DNA of 64,000 nt, taken from Vitellaria paradoxa. Taxonomy: Eukaryota; Streptophyta; Magnoliopsida; Ericales; Sapotaceae. Below, one piece after another: positions 11,435 to 23,705 of the stretch (position 1 is the stretch's first letter; each line of letters begins with the position of its first letter). The position numbers were made by a program, and so were the translations under genes. The DNA is taken from NCBI GenBank assembly GCA_019916065.1, contig CM034243.1, positions 31,460,147 to 31,524,146 on the forward strand, in the 5' to 3' direction. The notes below the pieces were generated by a model. It ran no database searches, was not told where the DNA came from, and saw only the letters and a list, made by a program, of their open reading frames with translations.

Positions 11435-13108
11435 AGAAAACGGGTTGACTCATAAATGTAAAATAGATAAAAGTCGTTTTCAACTTGTTTGACCCAAAAT
11501 AAGGAAAATATCAAAACATGAAAAATAGAAAATGTTAAATAAATACGTTTTTGATATCCTTAAAATTTGAATTTCAAAATAAAAATAAAAAACAAAAAAT
11601 AAATCAAATGCCACTATAATATTTTTGTGTCCTAATTTAATATTTTACAATATTAAAAATATAACGTTAACATTTTTTCTTGTCATGCAAAACATTAAAT
11701 TTTACACATACGTATTGATATAAAATTATAATAATTAAAAAAATATAATATAACATTCTAATGATTGTTATGGACCAATGGTTAAAGACTTATTTCATTT
11801 GAATAATAATGTGCCTGGGGTTTGAAACTTGGAAAACACTAAATTGTTAGGGTAAATCACATCTGGATTCTTTAAATATTCGAGTAATTACAAACAGATC
11901 CTTTTAACATTTAAAAATTACACATAAACCTGTAAATATTTGGATGATTACACATGAATTCCCTTCGTTAGTAATGCTGTTACGATTTTTGAATCCCTAT
12001 TCTCTTTTTTTCTTCTTCATCTTCTTTTCTTTTTTTTTTTTTTAAACACATGGAGAGAGAGATACAAATATGCAAGTGAAAGATAAAGAAAAAATTGAAT
12101 ATGATAAGAAACTTTTTGTTTAATTTTCTTGTTATTTTTTTTTTATAAAAAAAATTTTGACAAAACTAATTCTAAGATACAATCAACAAATATTATAGTA
12201 TATAAAATATACTATGGATGATTTTCAAAAAATATAAACAAAAAGTATGAGTGAAATTAGAAAATAATGAGCCAAAAAAATCTATTAAAACCCTAAAGAA
12301 TCATATTCAAAATATGAATAATAGTAAGCAACTGAAGACCTAAGAACGATTGTCGAATCCTGTCTCTTCCAGCAGGATAATCAGTTCAATAGATTGACCT
12401 CCTTAGTAGGTAGATATTCAATCCTATCTTTCAACTTCCAGAAGAGACAACTGTTTTCTTTTTCACAGTTAAGAGTGAAAAGTCTTCTAGGAAATCCAAC
12501 CCAAAAAGTCTTATGGAACCCAAAAAAAAAAAAAAAAAAGTTAAGGGTAAGACTTAAAAAAAAAATGGAACCGAAAAAACTGTTTAAATTCTAAAAAAAT
12601 ATTGCCACTTGTTATATAGATAGAATAAAGATAAAAGTAGATATTTAGAAGATAAAATAAAAAAATTCAAAATAAAAAAAAGAAGAATATAACTTTAAAA
12701 AAACTAAAAAAAAAGACACACAAAAAAGAAAAATGATAATAAACCTTAAATTAGAAAAATGTTAATATTGAGAAAAATAGTACTAAAAAGACATTTATCG
12801 TTATTCTTAAAAAAAAAATTAAACCAAAAAAGACAAAGTTACAAATTGGTAATAAAGCAAAACAAATGGGAATAAAGTTAAAAATTTGTGACAAAAGTTA
12901 ACTCCGATTGCCATTTATTATATAGAATATATATATAATTATAATATGATATTAAAAATTAATAAATATACTCTATTTTTGACTTCTCACGCTAAAAGAT
13001 CAACACTCAAAATTTAATATTTATTGTAAGAGTAAATAAAGTGCAAGAAATTAAAAATGGAGTGCAATTATCATCCCGAGTAATATTAGTATATAAATAA
13101 AATATAGC
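11435..13108. other. AT-rich intergenic sequence
   Basis: No gene is seen. At 11765-11835 a weak tRNA-like pair of boxes (GGACCAATGGTTAAAG and GGGGTTTGAAACTTGG) may be a decayed SINE. The following GGGTAAATCACATCTGG resembles, in inverse orientation, sequence at about 23690-23705. The stretch near 12340-12500 is less AT-rich but unrecognised. Confidence 0.45.
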
Positions 13109-13226
13109 ACATTTGAGTATAAATATATTAATTTTTTTAACTATAATTAAATATTATAAAATATATTACATTTGAATATAAATATATTAAATTATTTTTA
13201 GTTATAATTAAATATTATAATAAAAT
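13109..13226. repeat. 59-bp imperfect tandem duplication
   Basis: Two AT-rich units each start ACATTTGAxTATAAATATATT (13109 and 13168) and continue through 'ataattaaatattataa'. A few substitutions separate them. Confidence 0.6.
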
Positions 13227-13630
13227 TTTTATACTAAGATATTATGTGACTTATATTAATTATATTAAAAGTTATTAATTAAGCATCACTATTATACCAT
13301 TACATGATAACAAAAATATTAGCTATACTAAGAATTGTATTAAGTTAAATTGTAATAAATTTAATTTATTATACATAGTAATATTATCACAATAATATAT
13401 TATATAATTTATATTAGTTATATTAAATAATATTAATTTAGTACAACTGTTAAAGAATGAAATTCTTATATCATTTATATCATTACGGCCGTTAAAAAAT
13501 CATTAAATATAACTAATAATTTATATTTATATATTTTAATTGTTAAAACATAAAAAATTTCCTAATTTAGGTATGGAGTGAATTTGAAAAAAAATCATCT
13601 AACTTATATAATGTTAATATAAATATATTG

Positions 13631-13753
13631 CCCCCGGCCCTAGTTGGAGGGTTTGCTTCCCTTGCGGTTGGTCGCTGGTTCGAATCCGGTATGAGTGTAG
13701 TATACTTAAATGGGTATGGTAGTCCGGGGGCCTTGCCATACCTCTTGGCTTTC

Positions 13754-13763
<10 letters not shown>
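13631..13763 (+). mobile_element. tRNA-derived SINE with A-rich tail
   Basis: A GC-richer island within AT-rich DNA has an A-box-like CCTAGTTGGAGGG, then the B box GGTTCGAATCC (13677-13687), then a unique body with TAGTCCGGGGGCC. It ends in an A-run followed by (TA)n. Polarity, box spacing and tail fit a SINE on the plus strand. No clean TSD is visible because both flanks are TA-rich. Confidence 0.6.
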
Positions 13764-13784
<21 letters not shown>

Positions 13785-14179
13785 TTTATAAGGCTAATAT
13801 ATCTTATATAAATTCCTGATTTGTATGTTCTTGTATTTTAAGTATTTATTGGCAGTCATCTTTTTTAACTTATAAAAATATGGCTATCTGCTTAGTATCT
13901 TAGATCTATGTTAACTTATGACTTTCCAAAAAAAAAAAAAAAAATAAAGAGTGTGAAAACATTATTTGTTTTTTTATATATTTTTCTATTTAAGTTTTTA
14001 TTTTTTAAAAATAAAAAAATAAATTTAACAAATACGTTTTGTTGCTAATTTTTATAAATCTTTAAATTTGAATGGAAAAAAGATAAATATAAATTTTATC
14101 AAACAGGACCTAAAATTTTTAAAGCAAATTATACTTATTAAAACTTTATATATATTTTTTGTCTAAATAAAATTACATA

Positions 14180-14424
14180 TTTAACTTTAATTACACGTGT
14201 AAGGCACGTGCACGTAACGTAACTAGGATATATATAAGCACGAAAGTCATTCGCCAGAGGAAAGGTTTTTCGATGGGCAACAATTGGGGGAAAATCAGGT
14301 AACAAGTGATGAAATGAAGAGTTCATAGAAGTATCGAAACATATCTCAAAACCCATCTGAAATCCCTTTCATCGAAACCCTTCTATGGAATCATCTCAAA
14401 ACCCATCTCAAATTCCTTCAAATC
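14180..14424. other. Host sequence left of the LTR element, with possible decayed Helitron end
   Basis: ACACGTGTAAGGCACGTGCACG followed by ACGTAACTAG resembles a Helitron 3' end (hairpin, short spacer, CTAG), but the next base is G, not the expected T. From 14340 the phrase TCTCAAAACCCATCT occurs twice and continues on the other side of the element (21926 onward), so the element interrupted a short direct-repeat region. Confidence 0.3.
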
Positions 14425-14948
14425 TGTGTGGCATAAAAATATTTTGCCCGACCACAAGAGTGGTTTGCCGACCATAAATTGCATCCCCGACCAAGGGGGT
14501 ATATTTCGGTTAAATTGGGACTAAATAGTTTGCTGGTTACGTTGTATAATTATTTTACATACTACACTACTACACGGCTTCCAAAACTTACATCATCTGG
14601 CATTTAATATTAGCCACCCACCTCCACTTTAAGTCATATCAAGATAAAGTAATAGTCAAATCAGCAGAAAGTAAGACAGACACTCCATCTATAAATACCA
14701 AAAACCAAGACAGCGTAGAGGTTCTTCTTTCAGCTTCTTTTTCTCTTATCTTCTTCTCTTCTTCTCTCCCTCTCTCCGTTTACATGAGCTTATTATTTAT
14801 ACAATTTACTGACTTAAGCATCGGAGTGTCCTTGGTCGGGGATCAACTCCGACTGCTTTATTTCACTATTTTCTGGCTTGCAGGCAATCTCCATGGACAA
14901 TGGAGAGAAGGAGTCAATGGAAAAGAGGGTAAAAATTATTGCTGAACA
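14425..14948 (+). repeat. 5' LTR of the LARD-type element
   Basis: It runs from TGTGTGGCATAAAAATATT to ATTGCTGAACA and pairs with 21401-21920. TATAAATA at 14690-14697 is the likely promoter. A CT-rich stretch follows, then TTCTGGCTTGCAG, which resembles a splice acceptor. The first five bases before it equal the five after the 3' LTR. Confidence 0.9.
14690..14697 (+). promoter_or_regulatory. TATA box of the LARD 5' LTR
   Basis: TATAAATA lies about half-way through the LTR and is conserved in the 3' LTR (21665-21672). It is the best candidate for the element's own transcription start. Confidence 0.6.
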
Positions 14949-14950
14949 TT

Positions 14951-14970
14951 TGTCGCCCACCGTGGGGCAC
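14951..14970 (+). other. Primer binding site, tRNA-Lys type
   Basis: Two bases after the 5' LTR the element reads TGTCGCCCACCGTGGGGCAC. Plant tRNA-Lys ends in GAGCCCCACGGTGGGCG plus CCA, whose complement is TGGCGCCCACCGTGGGGCTC. 18 of 20 positions match. The tRNA sequence is recalled from knowledge, not looked up. Confidence 0.75.
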
Positions 14971-17818
14971 GAATTTGTGCCTATCGAGTATTATTTCACC
15001 ACCGGAATATTATCTCGTTGTCGTCGTTGTCTCTATCACCATCGCGAATATTTCTTTACTGAAATCGCTGGGGGCATGATTCAATTTCTGGGAGCATTCT
15101 TACCCGCAATAAACAGATTTGTTCTTTCTATTTATTTATACCTGGTTTGAGATTACTCATGTTTATTTGCTGGGTTATACCTATTTATATAATCATTTCT
15201 TATAAATAATTAAGTCTTGTCAAAATCTGTGCTATCACTATTGAAAAGGTTATGTTTAATTTTTTGTATAAAGTCATATTTATTTAAGCATGAATTGTCA
15301 TCCTCTAGCTTGAAATCGTAGGATGAAGCTGAACAAACAACAAGAAGCATATTCATTGCCAAGCTATAGCTTAATTGCTAGGCAAATTTATTTGAGCAAC
15401 TACATTTGCAATTGCAATTTTATTCATTGAGTTATCTTCTTTAATTTATCCAATGGCTTTTGCTGCTTATAATACTATTTTACATTTATTCAATATTAAT
15501 TACTTCACAGCGATGCCCTTTTTTACAGTGCAAGGAAATTAGTACATATGAATAAAGGCTTCTTACATTCATGACTCCAATCAAAGTGAGAAATGAACTA
15601 CATGGCCGAGCTACAAATCACTCGAACCGTGGTGTCGCAATGTACGACCCAGCCATCTGATCATTTTCTCTCTCCAATTTTCTCTGTTCGGGACTCAAGC
15701 CTAATCTCTCATTGAACGAACAATTGCATCTAATTATTAGCTGCCGCAATGGATGAATAGCTAAGTTATGGTCCAAGACCAAGCAAAGACAAAAAACCCC
15801 AAGCAGTGAACCATATCCGGCTAGAAACATGGTTATTGGCAGCACTATTATTTCATTATTATTATGTTCTGATTCATTCTGAAGAAAATACCGAGCCAAG
15901 CAGCCTGAATAATGTATGATTCATTCCGCCGGCCATAAGAAAGTTATATGTGTCTCATGAAAGTTATATAAGCCGAGCCGAGAAAAATGGTTAAACAATT
16001 ATTGTTCTTGCTTGACAATATATGGAATCATTAATACTAGAGCCGTATTTGACCACCAACTTTCGAGCTATAATTCCCGGCATGTGTGCCGAACATCATA
16101 TTAGAAGTTTCCGCATATGGGCTCTTCCAATCTCGTCATTTAATTCCGATTAATACTTATTTTCATCATTTTGGACAAGCCGAACATTCATTAGAAGAGT
16201 TATCTCAGCTATTTTATTCTGACTTGTTCGCTTTGCATTTTTATTATGGACTATCTTATTTGCTTTAGCTTCCATATGAAATTTCATTCGAGTTAGTTCG
16301 TTCCGCCAATCACAAGAGCCGGCCAATTGCCTATAATATTACATGGAGGAACTGTGTTGAGATGAGCAATTACAATTTAATTTTGGATTGAACTCCACTG
16401 TGGATCGGCAATCACCTTGAACTCCCGAGTCACCGAGTGGATTCCCGAATTTTTCTGGCAACACTATTTGCTTCTCGATAGTTCATATGCATGTTGTTAA
16501 TTAAGGAGGAATGTAAACAATCAGACCCATATTTGAGGGATTCGAGATTGAATTAATGGAACAATTTCTGGCTTCCTTCCTGAGTATAGCACTTCATCCC
16601 CGAGCATTTCGATCAGCACTTTGAGATTGCTAAGCAACATTTTTTGTATATCTCAAGAGTATACACAACCGAACAATGTTTTCTATATATTTCAAAAGAA
16701 GCAATTTCTGCTCCTGAAACAGTGAGTTACTGACTCTCTATTCTTCTCTCTATATTTACCAAGTAACCTGCCAAGCAAAATTATTTTTTCCCCAAGCAAT
16801 CTTGTCTCTCCTGAACAAGGGTATTCATTCCCAACCAAAATTATTTTTTCCCAAACAAGCTCAAGGTCGACAAGGTTTTACTGTCAAGAGTATGGGTTCT
16901 CCGAGCAGGAATATTTGCTCCCCAAACAATAATATTTGCTTCCTGAGCAACAGTAGTCGCTTTTCAAAGTGACATTATTTCCCAATCAAGCATTATTTCT
17001 GAACCCAAACAAACTATATTTCCGAGCACTCTGGTTTACTGATATGCATAAAGATACCTTTGATCAACCTTCTTTCAAAGCCCGAGCAAAATCTTCAATC
17101 GGGGGACCGAACAACTTATACGAAATCTGCTATTTCAAAAAACGCATTCTAGTTCACCAGACATGCCATTTTATCAGGATTGCAATAGATTACTCTTCAA
17201 CGTAATTAGCCAACGAGCAATGAATATACAAAAATCTAAAAACACCCACGGACAACTACCGAGTATACACGAATTGGGCAGCATGTATCATTGTCATTGG
17301 AAGAGTGGAGAAGGATTGTCCGAATAGTCAATCTCGGCCCATTTACTGAGTTTGCCCTCTAAAACTTTTATAATGAATATCTATTTAAATGTTTTATACG
17401 TGACTAACATGTAGCATTTGTGCTTGGATGCTTGGATGTTTTGGTCTCATTATCAGGTTTAAATTATTCTAAGTAGAGCATAATATTCCATTTCATATTT
17501 TTCAAAATACTTCATCCTGAGCAGGGTATTCAGCGTGATATTTCAACCCCGGGCAAGGTTCTTGTATCCCTGAGCATGCTCGTGGATTGCTGAAAGTTTG
17601 GATATATGCTTGTGGTTTTTAGTTTGGATATATGTAAGCATTATATATGTTATTGTTGAAAGTTTTTGCAGATACACACTACAGATGAGGCATTTCAATG
17701 ACATGCACACAATTAAAGGAATTACTCTAGCTTCAGAGACATACACATAATTAAAGGGAGCCACACCCCCTTGGGGTGTCGGTTTGGCCCCAGTTTATTG
17801 ATTGACCAGGTTTTTCTT

Positions 17819-18090
17819 GGCTTGCCGAACGTTGGTACAGAAAGAGAACCGCACCCTTTGGGTGTTGGTTCAACCCCGGTTTATTGAATGACCGGGTTTC
17901 TCTTTAAACCAAGTTTCGGTTCCTTGGTTTATTGAAAATGATTATCAGAAAGGAGCCACGCTCGGCTTGCCGAACGTTGGTACAGAAAGGGAACCGCACC
18001 CTTTGGGTGCTGGTTCAACCCCGGTTTATTGACTGACTGGGTTTCTCTTTAAACCAAGTTTCGGTTCCTTGGTTTATTGAAAAGGATTAC
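17819..18090 (+). repeat. 145-bp tandem duplication inside the LARD
   Basis: Two successive units both start GGCTTGCCGAACGTTGGTAC (17819 and 17964). They continue through GAACCGCACCCTTTGGGT and CTCTTTAAACCAAGTTTCGG with few differences. A third, partial relative precedes them at about 17757-17818. Confidence 0.8.
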
Positions 18091-18279
18091 ACAGAAAGTA
18101 AAAGCCCCCAAAAAGCCAAAGCACACAGAAAGCAAAAGCTCCCAAAAGGCCAAAGCTCTCAAGAAGCAAAAGCTATCATTAAGGAGGCTCGGCATTGTAC
18201 AAATAGCAAAAGCTCCTAATGAAAGTACAACATCGGTTTGGAAAGCCAAAGCTCTCAACGAAAGTATACTCCCGAGCAC

Positions 18280-19560
18280 ATTCTGGTCGGGTTATCTACA
18301 AAAGCTAACTCTCGAGGTCAATCTGGCTCGGTTCATCTTAGAAGGCTTATTCCCGACCATACTAAGGTCGGGTTATCAACAAAAGCATGTCCCCAAGGTT
18401 GCTCTGACAGTTCATTTTAGAAAGCAAAGTCCCAACCAAATTCTAGTTGGGTTATCTACAAAAGCCAGTTCACCAGTCTATTTTGGTTAATTTCACTTCA
18501 AAAAGTATATTCTGGTTGATTTATATTTGAAAAGCACATTCTTTTGGCTCGGTTCACCTCAGAAAGCTAACTCCTAAGCACGTTTTGGCTCGGGTCATCT
18601 CAAGAAGTACATCCTCGAGGTGGTTCTGACTTGGTTTATTTTAGAAGGTTATTTTGCCAAACAAATCATGATCTGCCCAAGCAAAGCATTGTCTTCCCGA
18701 ACAAATCATGGAATTCCCGAGCATATTCTGGCCGGGTTATCGACAAAAGCATACCATTAGGCTATTTTGTCTAAGTTCATCTTAGGAAGCTAAGATTCGA
18801 CAAAAGCATGTTTTCTTCCGAGCATAATGAAAGCTATGCTATGCCGAGCAGAGTAAAATCATTTCCAAAATGCAGCTTAACCGGAGCAAATGCACGTCCA
18901 CAAATGCAAAGTACTTCTTTAAGCACGAATCTCCTGAATGAAAGTACATCCCCGAGCAGGTTAGAAGCCTTCCTGAGTAGAATAAGCTTGCCCTAAAGCC
19001 GAACAAAGCTATACCCGAGCAAAGCATAAGCAGAGCATGTTATTTCCAAGCACAGGATTCATTCCCGAGTATGTCTAAGGCATATCTTCTGGTCGGCTCT
19101 CTCTCAAGCTTGGTTTAAAGCACATCTTGAGCAAGATCTAAAGCGCATCTGAGCTCGGCTCTCCCCAGTAAAGTTTAAAGTGCATCGGAGCTCGGCTCTC
19201 TCCAATAAAGTTTAAAGTAAAGTTTAAAGTGCATCTGAGCTCGGCTCTCCCCAATAAAGTTTAAAGTGCACCTGAGCTCGGCTCACTCCAGCAAAGTATG
19301 GTTTTCCCGAGCAAAGTTTAAGGCATATTAGGAGCTCGGCTTCCTTTCCCGAGCATGGTTTGAGGCACATCTTGAGGTTAGCTGCATCCTCCTTGAGCAG
19401 AGCATCACTGAGTAAGTTAAAGCACATCTCTAAGCGAGGTTAGTGTCATCAAACGAGGTAACAACTATATAAAACTAGCCCCGAGCTTGGCTTCTCTCCT
19501 CAAGCAACACTATTTGTCATTAGAAGTATCCCGAACAAGATAAAGGAGTTCCTAAGTAAG
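18280..19560 (+). repeat. Degenerate short-phrase repeat region in the LARD interior
   Basis: The phrases TTCCCGAGCA, TCTGGTCGGGTTATC, GAGCTCGGCTCTCTCC and AAGTTTAAAGTGCATC recur dozens of times with variable spacing. There is no long open frame. Such simple-phrase interiors occur in large retrotransposon derivatives. Any role (packaging, size filler) is unknown. Confidence 0.6.
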
Positions 19561-20017
19561 GTTATTACTCTGCAAAAGTATTCCCAAGCAAAATTTTCAA
19601 AGTTCAAACACTTATTTATGTTGAAACGAAACCACAGTTAGCATATCCGAGGGAAAAAGTCTAAAAAAGTGATGAAGATGAGCTTATTTTAGAATTCTGA
19701 CCATCACAAACCACCACAAGTGGTTTGGTCACATAGATCTCGAAAAAATACATGAAATAGACACCAAGATCACCTAAATCGGACACCCGAGCAAAAAGTT
19801 ATGACCGTCTAAAGTTTTCATGAAATAAAGCCCAATTTAGTTTGGTTTTCATTCTTTTTCTACCCCTATTAACATTATTGAAAGAATTTGCAACCCGACA
19901 GATCATAGTTCACTGGTTTCTCTTATCTTTTTGATGATTAAGTCCTGATTACATTAAGATAAGAGTTGCTAAAGCCCTTATTTTGGTTCTTTTGTTGAGC
20001 AAAATCCTCATTTATGG

Positions 20018-20748
20018 ATGCTCGGGTTCTTTCACATGACTTTTAGCTGGAGCGTTAAAGTATTCTTGATACACTTGTCATCCTCAGCGACAGCCAAAGT
20101 TGATGAAGAGCAACGTTTTGTGACCAAGCAATTTGCGTGCCGAGCAACTTTTTGCCGAGCAGCTTATGCAAGTTTTACAAGTAAAGAAAGTAAGCCCTCT
20201 TATACAGATAAGGACCTAATTTTTGTATTTCAAGCTCCCATATCTATTCCTCATGCAAACTTTGCCAAGCACATCCAACAGTATAAACGAGATGAACAAA
20301 CTCGAAGGATAGTTATAAGATTACGTGGGATGTTCTGGGATTCCATAGAGAATATTAAAAATAACTTCGGCTCCCTGTGTTACCAACAGTATACTGGAAT
20401 ATCGGTCGGTCAGTAGTCAGCACAAGATCAAATTCATTAATTGTTTTAATACAAGATCAAATTTATGCATTAGTGCAAGGCTCTCAGCTCTATATATGTC
20501 CACTATTACATCCATATATTACCCTCACAAAGATTGCCCAACCCATTAATATGGTTAAGAGTAGCTCTCGCCGGTGGCAAATTGACATCGGGACAAATCA
20601 GTCGATCACTCTAATGAAAGCACCTCATTTCTTCAAGGTAATTACTACTTCTTCGGCTGATTACGCATTCAAAGCTAATTACTTCTATCAGCTCAAACGC
20701 CAGATGGTTCTTGAAAAATTCAGAGCTGAATTAAGCCTACCAGCGTAG
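20018..20748 (+). pseudogene. Unrecognised open stretch in the LARD interior
   Basis: Two overlapping open frames, 20018-20416 (132 codons) and 20377-20748 (123 codons), lie in different phases. They could be one coding stretch of about 240 residues with a frameshift near 20380-20415. I see no zinc knuckle, UBN2, protease or polymerase motif. Recognisable phrases such as AKHIQQYKRDEQTRRIVIRL have no family I can name. It may be a relic of an ancestral gag, or chance. Confidence 0.3.
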
Positions 20749-21385
20749 TAAAAGCAAATTAAGGTTTTCTGATTGACATCCACACTACGCCGAACAATCT
20801 TGTAGACAAAAGGTTATTCAAAATGAAATCATTCCTGCCTCCCATCACTGAAGTTCAATTCCTAAGTCCTTTAAGGTTCAATGCTCAAGCTTAAGCTTGC
20901 CTTACTCGCCTCTTCTCTTCTAAGCTCTGCTAAAAAGATTATCAGCATCCAAACTGTGACTTAGGAAGGCCAAGTACATCACTTTTTATAATATATATGA
21001 GGTAGTAAAGGTACTTTCATTACAATATCATAAGTTACTTTCTTTAAATTTTTCTTTTGTTGCTGAAATCGAAATGAGTATTAACGATTCATCAACATGC
21101 TAATTTTTGAAGTATCATTACAAGTGAAGCGGCAAGAAAAGTTATGAAAAGTTTGTGAGAAGCTTTTCATATACGTATGGCTTATGGCTTTACATATTTA
21201 CTTACACCTGCAAATCAGTTTAGCACGAGTCTATCTTTGCATCTCATAAAGAGCATGAACCGTTTACACTGTTAATGAATTTCAATTCTTGGGTACATAT
21301 TGTTTATTTTGTTGCTATTAATATGAAAAGGATAAAGGTTTACAAGTTCTACTCTACTCTGCTCAAGTAATAAATTATCCCGACC

Positions 21386-21400
21386 AGAGTGGGGGTATAA
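21386..21400 (+). other. Polypurine tract of the LARD
   Basis: AGAGTGGGGGTATAA directly precedes the 3' LTR. It is purine-rich and correctly placed to prime plus-strand synthesis, and it confirms the plus orientation. Confidence 0.7.
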
Positions 21401-21920
21401 TGTGTGGCATAAAAATATTTTGCCCGACCACAAGAGTGGTTTGCCGACCATAAATTGCATCCCCGACCAGGGGGTATATTCCGGTTAAATCGGGACTAAA
21501 TAGTTTGCTAGTTACGTTGTATAATTATTTTACATACTACACTATTACACGGCTCCCAAAACTTACATCATCTGGCATTTAATATTAGCCACCCACCTCC
21601 ACTTTAAGTCATATCAAGATAAAGTAATAGTCAAATCAGCAAAAAGTAAGACAGATACTCCATCTATAAATACTAAAAACTAAGACAGCGTAGGGGTTCT
21701 TCTTTCGGCTCTTTTTTCTCTGACCTTCTCTTCTTCTCTCTCTCTCTCCGTTTACATGACCTTATTATTTATATGATTTACTGACTTAAGCATCGGAGTG
21801 TCCTTGGTCGGGGATCAACTCCGACCACTTTATTTCACTATTTTCTGGCTTGCAGGCAATCTCCATGGACAAGGGAGAGAAATCGTCAATGGAGAAGAGG
21901 GTAAAAATTATTGCCAAACA
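21401..21920 (+). repeat. 3' LTR of the LARD-type element
   Basis: It starts TGTGTGGCATAAAAATATT and ends TTATTGCCAAACA, aligning over its whole length with 14425-14948. It is followed by the target duplication AAATC. It keeps the TATAAATA motif. Confidence 0.9.
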
Positions 21921-21925
21921 AAATC

Positions 21926-22391
21926 CATCTCAAAACCCCAAAAATTGTAGCTTAGACACCCATCTAAATCTGTAGACCCAAATAGTTACGGTGGGATTAT
22001 CATAGCGACCCAGATCGCGCCGCCGACGAGGAGGCAGAGGCGGTACTTGGGGGTCAAATGAAGAATTGTTAAAAAAAAAAAAGGAAAAGAAAAGAAAACG
22101 ATAGGAAATGAAATGAGAGGAAATCTGATTCTTAAGAATCCATCATGTGAATTTAAGCTTTATAATTTTTGAGACAACATTTTGGAGAAAAATAATGGAA
22201 TCGATTGAGCCATGTAAGCACTAGACACACCAGTAATGTACACCAGTAATGTTGCTCTGCTACTGCTGATATACATATATGTGTGTGTGTGTGTCTATGT
22301 ACGTCCTTGCAAGAGAACCTGGGGAAGGCATCGCACTTCAATATCCAACACAGAATCTTCAAGGATCATAACGCGAAGCATCCCGTGTGCT
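21926..22391. other. Host sequence right of the LARD
   Basis: It continues the CATCTCAAAACCCC phrase seen left of the element. A small GC-rich patch with GCGCCGCCGACGAGGAGG sits near 22016. A (GT)n run lies at 22279-22294. No gene is identified. Confidence 0.45.
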
Positions 22392-22840
22392 CAAGGGCAG
22401 AGCCAGGATTTGTTTTTATCCGGGCTATCAAATAATTGAAAATTCTCAAAAGATGATATAATATAGGTAATTAGTCAATTTTTTTCAATAGTAATTTACT
22501 TGTTATTTAATTAATTATTTTTATAAGCTAAGTCAAGAATTTTAGAAGTTGTTATTAATTTCCGTTCAATTCTGTGACAGAATTGTGAGATTATTATATT
22601 TTTATAGATCTATCAATCAATTATACAAAGAATAGAGAGACAAATGTTAATAAAGACTAACAAAAAAATTAATACAAATAAACAAGAAATAAGAACAGCA
22701 GTCTCGTATAATAAAAAAAATAAAAACAAAACAGTAATTACTCGTATAAAAAAAAACAAACAAAATGCCAAGCCACAAGCAATTACCGACAAGAAGGAAA
22801 AAAAATAAAAAGAAATAGGAGCAAGTAAAAATCCTGTCTA

Positions 22841-22871
<31 letters not shown>

Positions 22872-23476
22872 ATATGTAAACAATAGCTTAAAAAGTTACA
22901 AGCATATGTCTGTAATTGCTCATATATATAATATATTAGCATATATAGGTTAGAAATCTATTTAATGGTAGAATATAAAATTGAAAGTTTGTACAAAATT
23001 TTAAACAAATTTACTGTAATTGGAGAGAGATATATATATGTACATAGAGAGAGAGTGTGTGAGTGGAAGAACACAAAATTAAAGTTGGTGAAAAAAAAAT
23101 ATGAAGTTTACTCAAACAAATATATAGTCTTAATATTTGCTTCGGCTTTTTTTTTTTTTTTAGCTTTTAAGACTACTAATTTATTTTTAATTTTAAGATA
23201 TGATTGGTTATGGGGTTAAATATTACACCGAGTCATTTAAAATTATATTAGAATACTATAAATTATTACTACTAAAAAAAATTTTTGGGACAAAATTTTA
23301 TTCGGGCTACTAAAAGTTTGTATATTTTATATATTTTTTGTATAAATTTTTTTATTCTTTTAATATATAAATATATAAATTGCCCCAACTGAAATTTGGT
23401 TGTTATTTAAAACTTTTTAATGTTTACTTTATTCTAAATTTTGCCCCACTCAACAAAATTCCTAGATCCGCCCCTG
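22392..23476. mobile_element. Non-autonomous hAT-like element
   Basis: The left end CAAGGGCAGAGCCAGGATTTG and the reverse-complemented right end CAGGGGCGGATCTAGGAATT are imperfect inverted repeats. They match the CAGGGGCGGAGCCAGG-type termini I know from plant hAT elements. The 1.08 kb interior is AT-rich and codes for nothing. The 8-bp flanks (CGTGTGCT and CGTCATGG) agree only partly, so the TSD is decayed or the ends are slightly off. Confidence 0.6.
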
Positions 23477-23705
23477 CGTCATGGCTAGTCGCTTTGATCA
23501 CCAACGAGAGACCTAATAGCAAGTGTCGTGACGGTAAATTTGACTTTTCAATAAATTTTTAACAGAATTAAGGTCAAAATAAGTAAAAGGGATCGAAGTG
23601 TTACCAATTTTTTAAAATAAGAGAGGTGTCTATAATTATTAAATATTAAGGGAGTCAAAGTATAATTATTCAAATGTTTAAAGGGTTTAGGTGTAATTTA
23701 CCCAA

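Larger units (their letters stand above)
14425..21920 (+). mobile_element. Complete non-autonomous LTR retrotransposon (LARD type)
   Basis: Two LTRs (14425-14948 and 21401-21920) start TGTGTGG and end ...ACA. They are flanked by an identical 5-bp target duplication AAATC (14420-14424 and 21921-21925). A primer site and a polypurine tract sit at the expected places and set the plus orientation. The 6.45 kb interior has no gag, protease, integrase, reverse transcriptase or RNase H. It consists largely of sequence rich in degenerate CCCGAGCA phrases. This is the layout of large retrotransposon derivatives, which borrow proteins from an autonomous partner. By eye the LTRs differ at roughly 25-30 of about 520 positions (near 5%), so the insertion is not recent. 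Confidence 0.9.

Noticed and set aside
11302..13763. tRNA genes at the A/B-box-bearing sites
   Set aside because: The heads do not fold into cloverleaves with paired acceptor stems, and A-rich tails or TSDs mark them as SINEs.
14878..15150. 90-codon frame across the LARD 5' LTR and primer site
   Set aside because: It crosses the LTR end and primer binding site and matches no gag.
17757..18480. Repeat units in the LARD as a CRISPR-like array
   Set aside because: No regular repeat-spacer structure. The phrases are degenerate, unevenly spaced, and lie inside an LTR element in a plant genome.
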